DNA of 32,500 bases from positions 2,100,701 to 2,133,200 of the forward strand of contig NC_006670.1 in assembly GCF_000091045.1 (NCBI RefSeq), read 5' to 3'. Positions 9,586 through 22,200 of the stretch are shown in pieces (position 1 is the first letter of the stretch; every line of letters starts with the position of its first letter). The position numbers and the translations under genes are program-made. Source of the DNA: Cryptococcus deneoformans JEC21. Its lineage: Eukaryota; Basidiomycota; Tremellomycetes; Tremellales; Cryptococcaceae. Under the pieces are notes generated by a model. It was given only the letters and a program-made list of their open reading frames with translations. It was not told the origin of the DNA and did no database searches.

Positions 9586-11536
9586 ATGCACCCACTGCAT
9601 CCGTTACCCAGCCAACAACTTTCCGCCATGCCTGGTCTCAAAGAAAGGCAATCCAATGCCAACAGCGTCCAACCTGCTGCCCCCAAACCCAGACACTGCC
9701 GCCAAACGAATATGGAATGCCTCAAATTCGGGCCCCATAGACCCCATAAAAAGCATTCCGCACCCCAGCATAGGCTGCGTAAGTGGCCGAGTGCACTCAT
9801 CGTTACGACATAGGCTCATCCGTCCTCTGTCAACTGCCTGCAGCTGGTATGGATAGCACTCATCGTACAGCCATTTCTACCTCCTCCACTGGCGCCACCG
9901 CTGGCTTGTCTCAAGCTTCTACTTTGGGCATCTCGCCCTCTTACGCCACCACTGTAGCAGGACACCTTCACGCAGTACAGACGCCTTCCCCTCACCCGGA
10001 ATCTACTGCACCAACTGACGTGTCGGGACCTAGTGCGCCGTCCATGAGGGCCTCACTTGGGGTTATGCCAAACACATTTGGGGTCCTTACCCCTGTTGCA
10101 AGCACCTCTGATGGAGCCTTGCCATCTTTAATTGAAGAGAACCACCAGTCCCACTCTGCCAATGAATCACCAAACCTCTCTCCCTCAAATGCCTCTCCTG
10201 AAGCGCTTCTTGGTACTCCTATGGACTTGGACACTGATTGTGACCAGAGTAAGTGCTTTATCCGGTGTATCCAGAATCATTCCTAACGTGAACGTGTCAA
10301 ACAGCGGCTATAGGCGAAAGGGAAACTACAACCATCTCCTTAGGCGATCCTCATTTTCGACCGTTTGGCCGCGATCCCACGCCGTTGCAGTTTGTCCCAA
10401 ATCTGTTCTCTTCCTCTCAACCTACCGATACTCAAAGAACAAATGACCGCCCACTCTGGCTGCAGTCTCCTATTCGTCCACCTGAATCGATATCTGTTGA
10501 CTCGCGGCCTGCGGTAGGAGAGAGGCGACAACACGTGACAGGAGATGGCAGCCACGATGATCCACCCATTGAAGAGAGGCGTGGAGAGGATGGAGAGGAT
10601 GGAGAGGGAGAAGACGACAATGGTGATCAAGAAGATGGCGGGGACCAGGATAATGACGATGCAGCTTCTGGTGAGCTTCAGATCTCCTATCATTTTGCTG
10701 CCGCCTTGAAGTTGGCTCAGCTTCATTCTGATCTAGTTATCTCGCACACATCGATAGACTCTGCTCTCGAAGCGGTGGGCGGCAATACCAAGCAATCCAA
10801 GAACTGGAAGACAAGGTATAATTGGCCCAGGCGATCCAGAGATTTCAGTAGAAACGTAAATGTGAACAACCTTACATTGCGAATATCGGCTGATTCTACA
10901 CGTATCTCAGTTTCAGAAGACCGCAGAAAAAGTCCATTGTGATGGGTTTATGTTCCAGTGCTGGTGAGTGGGGTGATATTTTCTTTCTTTGGGACTTATA
11001 CCTTGCCATCTAGCCGCTGGTACTCAACTGATACCGGATCTTCCGTCGTCCCCGGTTCCCGAGCAGCCTATAGATTGAATCGAACTAAGCGGTTCATGGG
11101 CGACGATCCTGTCCCCAATGCCATTGAACGGGCAATGGACGGCCAGTTTGTGGATAAGAAATTGAGCGAGTACATTATTAACTGGGGCTTTCATAACAAT
11201 CCTGGAAAGGACGGCAACCCCGGCAAGAGACCCATAATTACTGTCGACCAGCTCTGCCAACTTGCCGAAGTTTGTCTCTCCTGCATTGCTGATTTCCGTT
11301 ATGATGAGCGCAAAGCTACACAAAGCGCTCAGCACAGTGCACATATCAGAATGCTCAAGAAGCTGCATGCGCAGCGGCGCTCGAAAATGGATAGCAGGGA
11401 AAAGGAATTGGAGGAATTTGCTCGGAAGAATGAGGAGGAAGCAAAGCGTTTGGCAGAGGAAAGGAAAGAGTTAGAGGCTTGGCGTAATGCTCGTGCTGCA
11501 GAAGGAGCATCCTCCGCCACTGCAAGCAGCTCCTAG
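9586..11536 (+). CDS. unknown coiled-coil protein, candidate accessory protein of the KDZ element
   Basis: I do not recognise this protein. A five-exon model (9586-9778, 9844-10248, 10305-10855, 10911-10963, 11014-11536) gives 574 aa. Residues 1-230 are rich in Ser, Thr and Pro. An acidic stretch follows (around 10580-10670, Glu/Asp/Gly-rich). Residues 400-500 look folded, with the segment NAIERAMDGQFVDKKL and conserved-looking Trp, Tyr and Cys. Residues about 512-560 form a highly charged heptad-like coiled coil, followed by a Ser/Ala tail. Introns 1, 2 and 4 have good sites; intron 2 has a CTAAC branch site. The stretch 10770-10910 is the weak part: another frame there reads like coiled coil (AIQELEDKV) but carries stops, so the exon 3/4 boundary may be wrong or the gene may be frameshifted. 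It is convergent with the transposase gene, which suggests, but does not prove, that it belongs to the element. Confidence 0.6.
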
Positions 11537-11788
11537 TCAGAATAGAGTGATTTAGCCCCTTTTATGTCATCATTAAAATTGGATAAAGTATGCGTATAAC
11601 GCAAGTCGTATGATTCTGTCTCAAGTGTTGTATAGACATTTGATGTACGGCAAATGCACTTTACCTACGACATGTGCACGGCATAAACATCCTACCATCG
11701 AGGACGCCCGATGCTCCCGCTCATCATCTCACCGATTGACTTCTAGCTAAGAGGGAGGATCACAGAAGTTGCATATGAACTTTGAACA

Positions 11789-14700
11789 TTAAGGGAGACC
11801 TCGATAGAGGACTTCCCATTCATGTTTGAGAAGAGCTCTTCGGTTCATAGCCTGTATGGCCATATCAAAGAAACACAAGAAATGCTCCTCGTTCATGTAA
11901 GAGAGAGACTTCCGTAGTCGTCTCAGAACGGAATGATTACCCTCTGCAACACTTGAGTTGACCATGCGCAGGTTGGGACTATAGAACATCGCCGTGCTGA
12001 TACGACCAGCCCTCGAGCAAGTTGTGTGGCCATGTGCATGGAGCTCATCGACCAAGAACCTGTACCCATCGACGGATCAACCTCAGATCATAATGACTTA
12101 GTTAACTACCCACCTGACATGGGCAAAGTAAACAGGGTCGCGCAGCATGCAATAGGTTGCGAGAGAACAGGCAAAATCATACACTATGACCTGACAACGA
12201 CAAGGATATCAATCCGGTGTGCTCTTCATCAAAGTTTGGATCTCACCTTTGGTGGGACAGGAAAGAAGCATTTGAGGAGAGAAAAGAAATCATCTCTCCC
12301 CTCGGACGTTGGCATGACTTGGTACGCCAGACAGATGCCATGCGGACACCATATACCAGCGATACCACCCGTCATGCGCATCTTTTTCTTCCTTATGACC
12401 CTGCGAAATAACCTTAAGCTTTGTGGGGCTGCCTGAGTGAGACATGAATCAACTCAACTGGTCATAGTACTTCTTGCACCCATCCCCACCACCTTCCCAG
12501 TCTCCGATTTTCTGTTGGCAGAGACGCCTCGCTCCTGCATCAGTCGGTATACCGGAGTATACGTCTCGATTGCCGCAGCGGGGGAATGCCGTCCTCACGC
12601 CCGTGCCGTCTCTCCCTGTCCTTCTTTCCCTTTCCAACCTCTCTTCCTCCAACTGTCTAGCTTTTCCCAACAGCTCTCCAGGCAGTTGACAGGTATAGTC
12701 AGCTCGTTCCTGGAGATCTCGCAAGACCTTTTGACTCCTCGCATTCATGACACCCACTAGGTCGAGGAATGTTTCTGGGAGTGCGAGATTTTCCGGGCCT
12801 TGTTTGAACGTGTCGATGACATGAGTGACAACTGGAGTCATCTTGCACATGTCATCGGTGGCATCACCGGTTTCCGAGAAATTTCGCAATTCCTGGTAAA
12901 CTTGGGGAGGGAAGATGGCGGTAATGATGTCTGGTGTCACCAGCTATGAATATTTCTATCAGCATGGCGGCCAGGCCAAGTATAGGAAGAAAGGACATAC
13001 TTGACCTAGGAATAGCCTTAACGCCCGTTGGTGTCGGGGAGGCAGATCAACAGGCTCCAGAAGCGTTCCCAGAAAAGCCTTCAAAGCAATTCCAACCTTC
13101 CTATCCACCTCTTCAGCACCTTGGGATATGTTCCTCTGGAAGAGTTCTTGGAGAGAGTGAGGAAATGCACGGAGAGCGCGAAGATTGACAATACGACACC
13201 ATTCATGAACATCCTGACGGAGTTGTTGGAATCCATTGGCTGTCATAGAAAAAATGTCCTTGTGAAGGCAAGCCAGGGGTGTGTAGATAACACAAGGGCG
13301 GTCTTGACTGTCGACAGTCGGCAGAGTGGCAGGCCTAAGAGAACCTGTCAGGTAATGGGCTGAAAAATGAATTACAGTCCCATCCATAATGACAACCTCT
13401 GGATTCGGGCCACACTCGGGACAAGTCATGACTGTACCCCAACCAATGAGCTTAAGGAAGGCGAAGAAGGCCCGAGTGAAGGTTTTAATCGACACAAACG
13501 TATCTTGAGAGCCCAAGTTTAGATAATTGTCAATGATGGAAGAATGGAATGCATGGAGAGGCGTCTCCGAGCGCGTACAAAGAGATATGTACAGATCAAA
13601 GACGTTCCTTGAAAAACCAATCTCATTGTTGAAATTAACTAAGCCATGGGAGGCGAGGTCAGGGCCTATATCTCGACCGCAACCAGGCCTTGGACATCTG
13701 ACAGTTTCCAAGCGTACTTTTTCCACACCAGTTGTGTGGAGAACCCGAAAATCGGTCCAAAAGGAACGCCCGAGACCTCGCAGCCGATCTGATAACCGCT
13801 CACCGCATCTACATCTTGCTCCTTCGTCAAGATGGAGACGTTGTGGGCATGAACCATGGAGCGGAGGGTAGGAGAAGGGCACGTTGTCGGATTGGAAAAG
13901 AATGGCCGCGGGTGGTGGGCGAGGCTTGTTGGAGATGGTGACTTCTATTGCTTGCCGGCAAACTTCTCGCACACCTTCGCCATCAGCACCGAGAGGAAGG
14001 TCGTCGCCAACGCCATCATCTTCATCCTGGGCATCGTCTTCCCCTATGTACTCTTCTTCCAGAGCATCATTTCTAGCATGATTGATGTGGTTGCAGAGGC
14101 CACGGCAGCCGCGGCCCTGCTGACTACATCGCCATTGACCATTACGTTCTCGGTATACCACAACACGTCTTCCTTGGTTTTCCATAGCGTCTGCCTCATT
14201 CCCGCTTTGCTGTACGGAGTAGACAAGAAGGAAATCATCAATGTGGTAGCGCACGAGTATGACTGGGTCGCCGCGCATATGATTTTCGAGTCTGGCATGG
14301 ATGTTTTGAAAGATGTCCGGTGCGTTGATGTACAACAAAACATGTACACAGTCTTGATTAGATCGGTAGGCTGGGCAGTCGCAAGACTTTTCACCACGGG
14401 ACACTTGTAGGTGGCAGTACTTGGCATGCTACAAGTGAAACAATTGGCGATAGTTCATGTAGGGGACAAACCGAGGGCAATACTCACGGGCTTATTCCTG
14501 ATGCTATCCCAACCTTGACAAATCCATAACCCCTCCCACATTAGCATGCAGAACACCCGAGACTCGTTCATCAGGCGTCTATACTGCTCCCATGGCTCCT
14601 CCTCTCCAAAACTATTCTCAAAGCTTGTAGTCGTCGATATGGATCGGTGGGAAGAAGGTCGAGGTCGTCGGGGATGGGTTGGAGGGGGGGCAGAATCGGA

Positions 14701-15357
14701 AGTATTGGAGTGAAGAGGATCTGCAGCAACGGGGCTCTGGCTGGGCATGAAATCATTCTCATAGCCACTGTAGCCTCCGTCGCTCTCATATCGTCGCATT
14801 TCATCCTCTCCATCTGGGAGCGGTGGAGGAGGAGAGTAGCGCATACGACGCATAAAGTTCTCGTGCTCGTCCTCGTCGAGGGGTGGGGAATGCCCAGGAT
14901 CGTGGTGCTCTTCTTCTCGAGGACCGTCAATTGTACGTCGGCCAGGCCTTCTGAGATTGTTGATACGCCAGATAGGGGGGCCAGGCAGCCTAGCAGACCG
15001 GTTGGTTGTTCGGCTGGCTGCCAACAAAGCAGAAGGCGACAATGGCGGAGTTGATACTGAAGAGGAGGCAGATGAGGGTGCAGACGGTGACTGGACGAGG
15101 GGCAGAGAAGGAGGAAAGTAGGAAGCTGGCACTCTGTCATCATCACTAACATCCCCTTCATCTCCTATTATGGCACTTGAAAGGTCTGAAGCTCCTGGTA
15201 AAGCATCCAAGGAGGGCCGGATGATTTCGGGCGAATTGTCGTCGGAAGTGGTAGAAGAAGAGTCGAAGGGGTCGATCGCAAGACGGAATTCCTCAGGTAA
15301 ACTAGCCATGAGTTCTGGAGAGAGAGAAAATGAGGGAAGTTGTCGTCGGGGCGGCAT
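11789..15357 (-). CDS. KDZ (Kyakuja-Dileera-Zisupton) family transposase
   Basis: DNA transposase acting in the nucleus on the ends of its own element. Six exons join in frame to 1094 aa: 15357-14488, 14428-13001, 12943-12459, 12400-12247, 12190-12114 and 12059-11789. Residues 1-265 are disordered, rich in Ser, Pro and acidic residues. A SWIM-like zinc motif C306-x-C308-x8-C317-x-H319 follows, and then further Cys clusters (CSQQGRGCRGLCNH, CRC, CPRPGCG, CPECG) like the CxC modules linked to KDZ transposases. The RNase H-like core shows MDGTVIHF (Asp639), GGIAGIWCPHGICLAY, VYDFACSLATYC (Asp984), VDELHAHGHTTCS and VNSSVAEGNHS (Glu1044). D639, D984 and E1044 are my candidate triad, assigned from motif context. 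Exons 4 to 6 supply the second half of the core and only become visible after splicing. The donor of intron 3 (GTTGAG) is non-optimal. No frameshift or stop was seen, so the gene looks intact and recent. Confidence 0.9.
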
Positions 15358-16262
15358 TACTGGCGAGATGTACTGGGATACGTATGGTGGTAATCTGGAT
15401 ATAAATATGCATTCATTGTTTTTATTATTGTGATTTCGGCGGATGGAGGGAGTGGAGGCAACAAAAAATATTATTATTATTAATTATGAGCCGGCCGCGG
15501 TGGAGGTGTGATGTGGCATTGATGTATGCATCCAGTATCAAAATCATTGGGTTTTGTATAATACTCCAGTCAAGAAAGGTTTGCTGAATTCAGCAGGCTA
15601 CAATTGCTAAATTTCGTCAACTTACGTTGCTCTATAAACCTAAATCCCATTGTGCACTTAGACAACTACTATTTGTACATATATATTTAGACTTTGCGCC
15701 AAATTGTTAAAACGACACGTGAAAGTGACAAGGGTGCTTTTGATACAAAACAGTACCCTTTCAATATGAACTAGCTCAAGTACTGCCATTTGTGTCAGCA
15801 TACTAGACCACACGAAACGGAGAGGGCAGATCCCAGGTATATACACACTCAAGTCGCGACAACCTATATCATCATCACCCATCTTTCGATCTGGTCAGTC
15901 CTGCACATGAACCATCGTAAGTTTGTAGCTAGAGTGACAGACGCCATGGATTATGGCCTGTCTGCCGGCAATGCCTACTATCACGCGCTATGCTTATTTA
16001 CTCGCACATTTCACATGTTTTGCATTTTCACATTTCATCTTTGGTACTTTCGCGTTTCACTTTTGCATTTTTCACGAATTTTTATTACAATTTTTGGATG
16101 GCACTGCCGCTCAGTAACGAATGATGACGTATGATGTAAATACAGAAGGTTTTGTTTTAATTAAAGTAATTACTAATTCGACGAGTTGAGGAAGAGAATT
16201 GTTAATTCAAGCTGGATTTTTTGCTACGAAGGACGAGTGAAGGGAAAGAGCTCGAAAAAGAT
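15358..16262. other. region between transposase start and ABCC gene end, repeat-like right end
   Basis: About 900 bp without a convincing gene. The left part should contain the transposase promoter. The right part holds the motif TTTTGCATTTT(T)CAC twice, at 16018-16031 and 16061-16075, close to the suggested right end of the transposon. The last 100-150 bp probably belong to the 3' UTR of the ABCC gene. Confidence 0.45.
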
Positions 16263-19200
16263 TTAGCCGCTGTCACTTTTATTTTTCTGATCGTCTTGCT
16301 CCTTCTTCTCAGCAGCTCTGAAAAGCTCTTTGTATTTCCCTGACTTTTCGCAGAGAGATTTGAAAAGAGAGCCATCCTTGCGAAGGAGATTCTGGGTGAT
16401 TGATTAGCCAGATCCGTAACCGTACCAACTAGGTTGAGTTCCAGCCACTCACAATTGGGGTATCAAACTCAGCAACGGCCCCGTCTGAAAGAACAAGAAG
16501 CCTGTCATAATCTATGACGGAAGACAACCTGTGCGCAATAGTCAACAGTGTTGAATCCCTGAACTCTGAACGGATCGCTGTTTGAATGGCTTCGTCGGTC
16601 GCAAAGTCCACAGATGCAGTGGCTTCATCCATGATCTATGGCATACGAAATTAGCTTGCCATTACAAGTCGATAGTCGCATTGCTTACAATCAGGTTGGA
16701 CCTCCTCAACAAAGCCCTTGCCATAGCGACCAACTGTCGTTGCCCTTGTGAGAAATTACTCCCACCGGCCGATACTTCTGTAGCGAGGGTAATGGTTGTT
16801 CTGGCATTGGCTGAACTAAAAGCAGAACCAAAGGCGGATGATGCAGATGACTGTGCTGTTGACTCCTCGGCAACGATCGCATCGAGACGACGACTGGAAG
16901 CGACACGACTAGGAGCACGGCTAGCCAAAGGGGTGGTCCCTTGAGGTCCAAGATTCACTCTGGCAAGCGCGTCGTAGAGTTCCGCATCGGTATGTTCGGT
17001 GAAAGGATCGAGGTTCTCCCGAACAGTACCAGAGAATAAGACGGCATCTATAGAAACATCAGCGAGGGACCGCCAAGGGATTTCTACAAAACAAACTGCC
17101 TCACCTTGAGGAATGTAGGTAATGCGGGAGCGCTGCAGCCTTATTAGTACCCGGTCCCGTACAGCTACGAGAAACTCACCAGGTCATCAACACCAATCTT
17201 TGTGATATCAATTCCATCCAAGAAGATACTTCCAGAAGTGGGGTCGGTGAATCTCAACAAGCTCATACCCAAAGTCGACTTTCCACTTCCTGTACGACCA
17301 ATCAAACCAACCTTTTCCCCCGCCTTGACGTCAAATGATCCCTTGAAAACAGTAGGAAGATCGGGGGCGTATTTGATTTCGACGTCCCGGACGCTGAGGA
17401 AGTCAGGAGCACCTGTGTTGGCCGGCCAGTATGCAGGCGGCCGATTACTGGCGATGACAGCAGGAGGCTCCTGAGGAACAGACAAATACTCCTGCACACG
17501 CTCTACAGAGTTGAAGTCCATCTCAAGCTGACCCCAGAATCGAGAAACCCAGTAACAAGCGGAGACGAATGACTGAGCTGAGACGATCGCCATACCGGCG
17601 GAACCTGCAGGAACGGCTCCGCTGAGAGCCAGCAAAGTCGTCAACGCAACAGAAATCGCACCAAGGACGTCGAATCGGAGGAGGAGCTGGGAGAAGGTGT
17701 CAGTCCTAATGTAATCAAACTTGAAGCACTTAACATACCCAGCGGTTCATCATCTGCGTCCATAGTGTCAGCGAAAGGTCTCAGCGCCCACAAATAGGGG
17801 TAACTCACCCAGTAGTAATAGAATGCTTGGTTTGTTTGGTCAACCTGTTTACACAATTGTTCCATGAATCGCGCTTCTGCAGAGAAAGCTCGGACAGAAA
17901 TAACACCATCAAGCAATTCGGCGAAGCCGGAGCTAAAAAGCAAACCTTAGTGACAGGGAAGTAAGTCATGGCAATTTTGCTTACAAAATGGGCGATCGAA
18001 GCTAAGGACCAGCATTAAGTCAGCCACATCCTATCTTGCCTTGAAGGGGGGCTCACAGTGGCTTCCAACCTCCTCAAACTTCGGCCAACTCGAAGCTTCA
18101 TAACACAATCAGTATCAATTATTCAGAATGAAATCTGACTCACGTAAAGAACAGAATACTGGTAATATAGGTAACTGATGACAGCAGCGGGAACTAAAAA
18201 CCACGGGACGATGAAACCGACCACACCCTTCGACAAGTCAATTTGTTATCTCTACAGGAGGCAAATGCGTACAATGGCAGCAATCAAACTGGAGACATAA
18301 ATCAACACTGTACGAAGAGCACCGTTAAGACTAGAGTCAATAACCTCGACATCTGATTCTCGCGTTAGTGCTATAAGCATGCTTCTGAGGATCAATGCTA
18401 ACCTCGAGAGAAACGGTTGATGATACGTCCGAGCGGAGTGACGCTGAAGAATCGCACAGTGGCTAGAAGACAAAAATAAGCTCTAAAATTCCCCGCCGGC
18501 TTCCATGGCCTACCTCGCATGATCCTGTCCAAAAGACGGTCGTGAATGGTGCTAGACATGGTGTTAGCTGGAGACTCTGGATATTGTGCATAACTTACAC
18601 AGCGGCCTTGTAAGAACTCCAGGCTCCAATACCGCTGGAGGCAACACCCAACATAGCCGCTCCAAGAACTGCTAGAAGTGAGCAGCGGTCTGAGGAACTG
18701 ACAGTTCGGAACGTACCAATGGCAGTGTACACAGCGAGGTAGAAAGTAGGGTCCGTTTCAGCAGAGGGGAAACGAGATGTGATTCCAGAAATGTCGACAG
18801 AGACAAGTTCACTAGCAGCGAAAGTTACGTTCTTGGGAACACTGTGCTGCAACACATGCTGGTGAAGATCGTTGTCAAAGTAATGGTTGGTCAAATCGTG
18901 GATAGCAGGCTTAAACATGGTAAAGAGGGTCGTGACACGTTGTTTTGAGTACGCTATAAGGAGGATGTTAAGGTCATGCCGAGTTACGCTAAGGAATGGA
19001 CTCACCTTCACCCCAGACCTTAAGCCAGTACCTTTCCGCGACAGTGCAGAGTTGCGATAAGACTGATTCCCATCAGCTCTTCATCTCCAATCCGCAACAG
19101 TAACAAGTAGCGCCACCTACTCAATACAAAGACAGTCCACGCCCATGTGGTGTAGGTAGCTGCCACAATGTACAGCTTGTAAGTTTCCCACTTGACATTG

Positions 19201-22200
19201 CCGATGGCGCGCTCTTCATCTACGACATTGTGAGCTTTTGGCCGGACGCCAATTTCAAACTCTCAACTTACCTTGAATGAGCTTTTTTCCAGGACCCTTC
19301 CTCTTCTCTTTCTTGGTTTCTTGAACATCTGCATCTTCGCCTTCCACCACCTCCTCTTCCTGAGATTTTCCTTTGCCCTTACCTACGTCCTTGCGGAGCT
19401 CGGCTTCTTCCAAAGCCACCATTCCATCGAGATCGCCTCTTTCTCGCAACTCTTGACAGGTTCCTTGAATGTCGACGCGACCATCGAGAATTCGGACGAG
19501 ATAATCGGTTGAAGGGAGGAGCAATTCAACGTGGTGGGAGATAAGCACCTGCAAGATGTCAGTAAGAAGTTTCAGGGGATGGGAAGGGACATACAACTGT
19601 ACGGCCCTTCAAAATGGGCCCGTTGAGACATTTGTCGGTTAAGTGCCTGGCAGTGTGAGAGTCGACAGCAGCAAGAGGGTCATCAAGCAGAAGATGTTGG
19701 GTGTAAGAGTAGACTGCTCGAGCAAGGGCAACACGAGCTTTTTGACCGCCACTAACGAAAAAGTTTCAGAAAAATGGTGATCAACAGTAACCACTTATCA
19801 GTGACGGACCTTAAAGAAACCTGACACACCAATGGGTCAGCAGAGCTCGGACAAGCAGATCATATCAAAAGACGATGGGACTCACTCCCTTAGCCCCAAT
19901 CTCGGTCATATCGCCATCTTCAAGAACATCCAAATCGGGGTTCCTGGCGATACATAAGCATCCATCTGACACCGCCACAAAATCCGCTTACAGGGCACAG
20001 GCTTCCAAAACCATCTCATATCGCTCCTCATCGAATGGTTCACCGAACAGGATATTGTTCTTGATCGAAGTCTGCTGCAACCATGGAGTCTGTGCGGCAT
20101 ATGCGATCGAGTTTCTGAGACCAGACGAAGAGTCTACCTGGGTAGTGTTCTTGGGCAAATAAGATCGGCCATTAAGGAGTTCCATCTCGCCGAGCAAAGC
20201 AATGAGAAGTGCGGTCTTTCCAGAACCCGTAGGACCGGTGACGACAGAAAGCTTGCCGATAGGGAAATTAATATTGAGGTCTGACAAAGTGAAAAAGGTG
20301 TCTTCGACGACAGTGCTGCCGTCGGTGAGGACACTATCATCGAGTGGACCAGGTTCGAAAGAAGGTTGCTTCCCTTTGCTAGGTTCGATGGTTTCTGACG
20401 ATGAAGACTGCTGGCCAGTATTCCACCTGAAAGATGCATTCTCAAAGCCAATCTTGGTGGCTTCGTCATTCTGAGTTCCAGAGCGCTTGAGGGAGGAAAC
20501 CCAATCAGGAACTAACAAGTTCTGTCAGCGGTGATCACCCGGTTTAATGGGCGTTGGCCTACCTTCGTCTTCAGCCAGGAAGTCCTCAATACGCTGAATA
20601 GACACCAAGGACTGCAATATTACCACGATCTGCAAAGGTGTTAGTCCCGCAACTTTCTGGGAAGGGGTCACAAATACTTACATAAGAGGGAATAATGTTA
20701 AGTGGAAGACGAAGCATTGTGAAAAGAGAGATTGCGGTGAAAGCCACTGAAACAGTAAGGTCTCGCTTCTCGATGATGATGTAGCTATCAGACGGTGTTA
20801 GCCTCGAGTAGAGCAGCTGATGTCATCTTACCAGAAGAATGAAACGAGGGTGACCAAAATAGGAGCAAGAGACCAAAGCAATGCGAACCAGACGTTGTTA
20901 ATAAGAGCTGGCCAATAGTAAATTAGCTCTAGTGCACAAAAAGAAAAAATACTCACATCGAATCATCTGCTTCATTTCATTAGAACGAGCTTCGGCGGCC
21001 CGACCTTTCCACTGTTCGATCCAAGCAAAGAACTATGGAGCTGTCAGAAAAAGTCAACTTTTTAAAAAAAAGATAGACTTACCTTGATGAATTGGATGGC
21101 GCCGATGAGTTCGTTCATAACCCCAATTCGCTTGTCTCGAGCCTTGAGTAGGTCTTGAGTGATCTTCACACTGCGGCTGGAAACGAGGGAGTTGAGAGGA
21201 GCCGCTACCACCAACACCAAAATACCGGCAAACGCTGACCATCCGAGAATGCTGATGAAGCAAGTCAGGGGGGAATGGCCAGATATTGACTACAGACACT
21301 TACTTGTAAAGGAAGATGGAGGCAACGACGATTTCGAAAGGAGCGCTGTAGATAAAGTACGCACCACTGACAGTATTGGCAATCCTGGTTGTATCACCTA
21401 GAAATTTGGTCAGTCTCATAAGTTGTCATAGCTTGAACAGTACACACCAGACATGAGGTTGACGACCTTGCCACTGTCAGCATTGGACATTTTTTCCTGC
21501 TTGCCATCCTTTTCCTTGCCCTCCGCTCCGGTCTTCGAAACAATACCCGAAGCATCCTTGCGTCGAAGGGCCTTGTCGTAGACAGCGGCAGTGAGCTCGG
21601 CCTTGATTCGGACGGCGGCTCGACGACTATGCCAAAGGTGGAGAAGGTCGACAAGTGCCTATGCATAGGAATTTAACCGCATCCTCGATATTAACTGCAA
21701 TTCACACACCTTGGAGATGGAAGCGAAAAGCGCGAAAAGAGCAAAGACGTATGCTCGGGACATGGCTTCTCGAGACCTGATATCCAAACCCTCACTACTT
21801 TAATCAGCCATGCGTCAACAGGGACCTGTGCCTCAACTCACAGAATCCTGTTCAGAAAAAATGGCCCAGCATAGTTGAGGATGACCGAGACCAAGGTCAG
21901 ACTAGCATCCAAAGCCATATCCAACTTGTTGACAACGAAAAGTTTGTTGACGAGCTTGCTGGTCGTGACCTGCCTGAACTTTTCAAAAACGATTGCCGTC
22001 TGCTGGGTCATGGAAAGCGGAGGAAGGTCCTCGGGCTCCAGCTCTTGGGAGTTGCCATAGCGGATAAACGAGTCGACCCAGCTGAAAGTCACCCAAGAGA
22101 AGAGAGTCACGTTATCATCGGGCGCAACTTGGGGCTGCAATGAAAGCCAGAGGAACGGTCACGTCAGCGCACGGACGTCATTGGAAGTTTGCTATTGTAA

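Larger units (their letters stand above)
9251..16095. mobile_element. putative KDZ-family DNA transposon, boundaries approximate
   Basis: The element is defined by the KDZ transposase gene at 11789-15357 (-). The convergent unknown gene at 9586-11536 (+) is included as a likely second element gene, because only 252 bp separate the two stop codons and neither resembles the flanking genes. The ends are tentative. Bases 9251-9282 and the complement of 16063-16095 share an imperfect, AT-rich inverted similarity, from AATTTGTAA through CGCGAAAATGCAA on the left against AATT-GTAA through CGTGAAAAATGCAA on the right. No clear target-site duplication was found by eye. The minimum supported span is 11789-15357. 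Confidence 0.4.

Noticed and set aside
9250..9600. 116-codon minus-strand and 78-codon plus-strand frames at the left of the element
   Set aside because: They span the G-rich tract, giving artificial Gly/Pro runs, and have no motif or link to the gene at 9586.
13856..14410. 184-codon plus-strand open frame that looks membrane-like
   Set aside because: It is the antisense shadow of exon 2 of the KDZ transposase, whose Cys motifs show the true strand.
14571..15161. 196-codon alternative minus-strand frame
   Set aside because: It overlaps exon 1 of the transposase in another frame. Only the frame starting at 15357 splices into the SWIM region.
9472..15431. Identical 12-mer TTTTATTATTGT near 9472 and 15420 as a target-site duplication flanking the element
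   Set aside because: It is low-complexity AT sequence, longer than the 8 bp expected, and would leave only about 60-110 bp between the ends and both start codons. Chance is more likely.
17641..17943. Unspliced reading through 17754-17808 in the ABCC gene
   Set aside because: It reads open for a while but leads out of frame. Treating 17754-17808 as an intron yields the MMNRW microexon and a consistent frame into NBD2.
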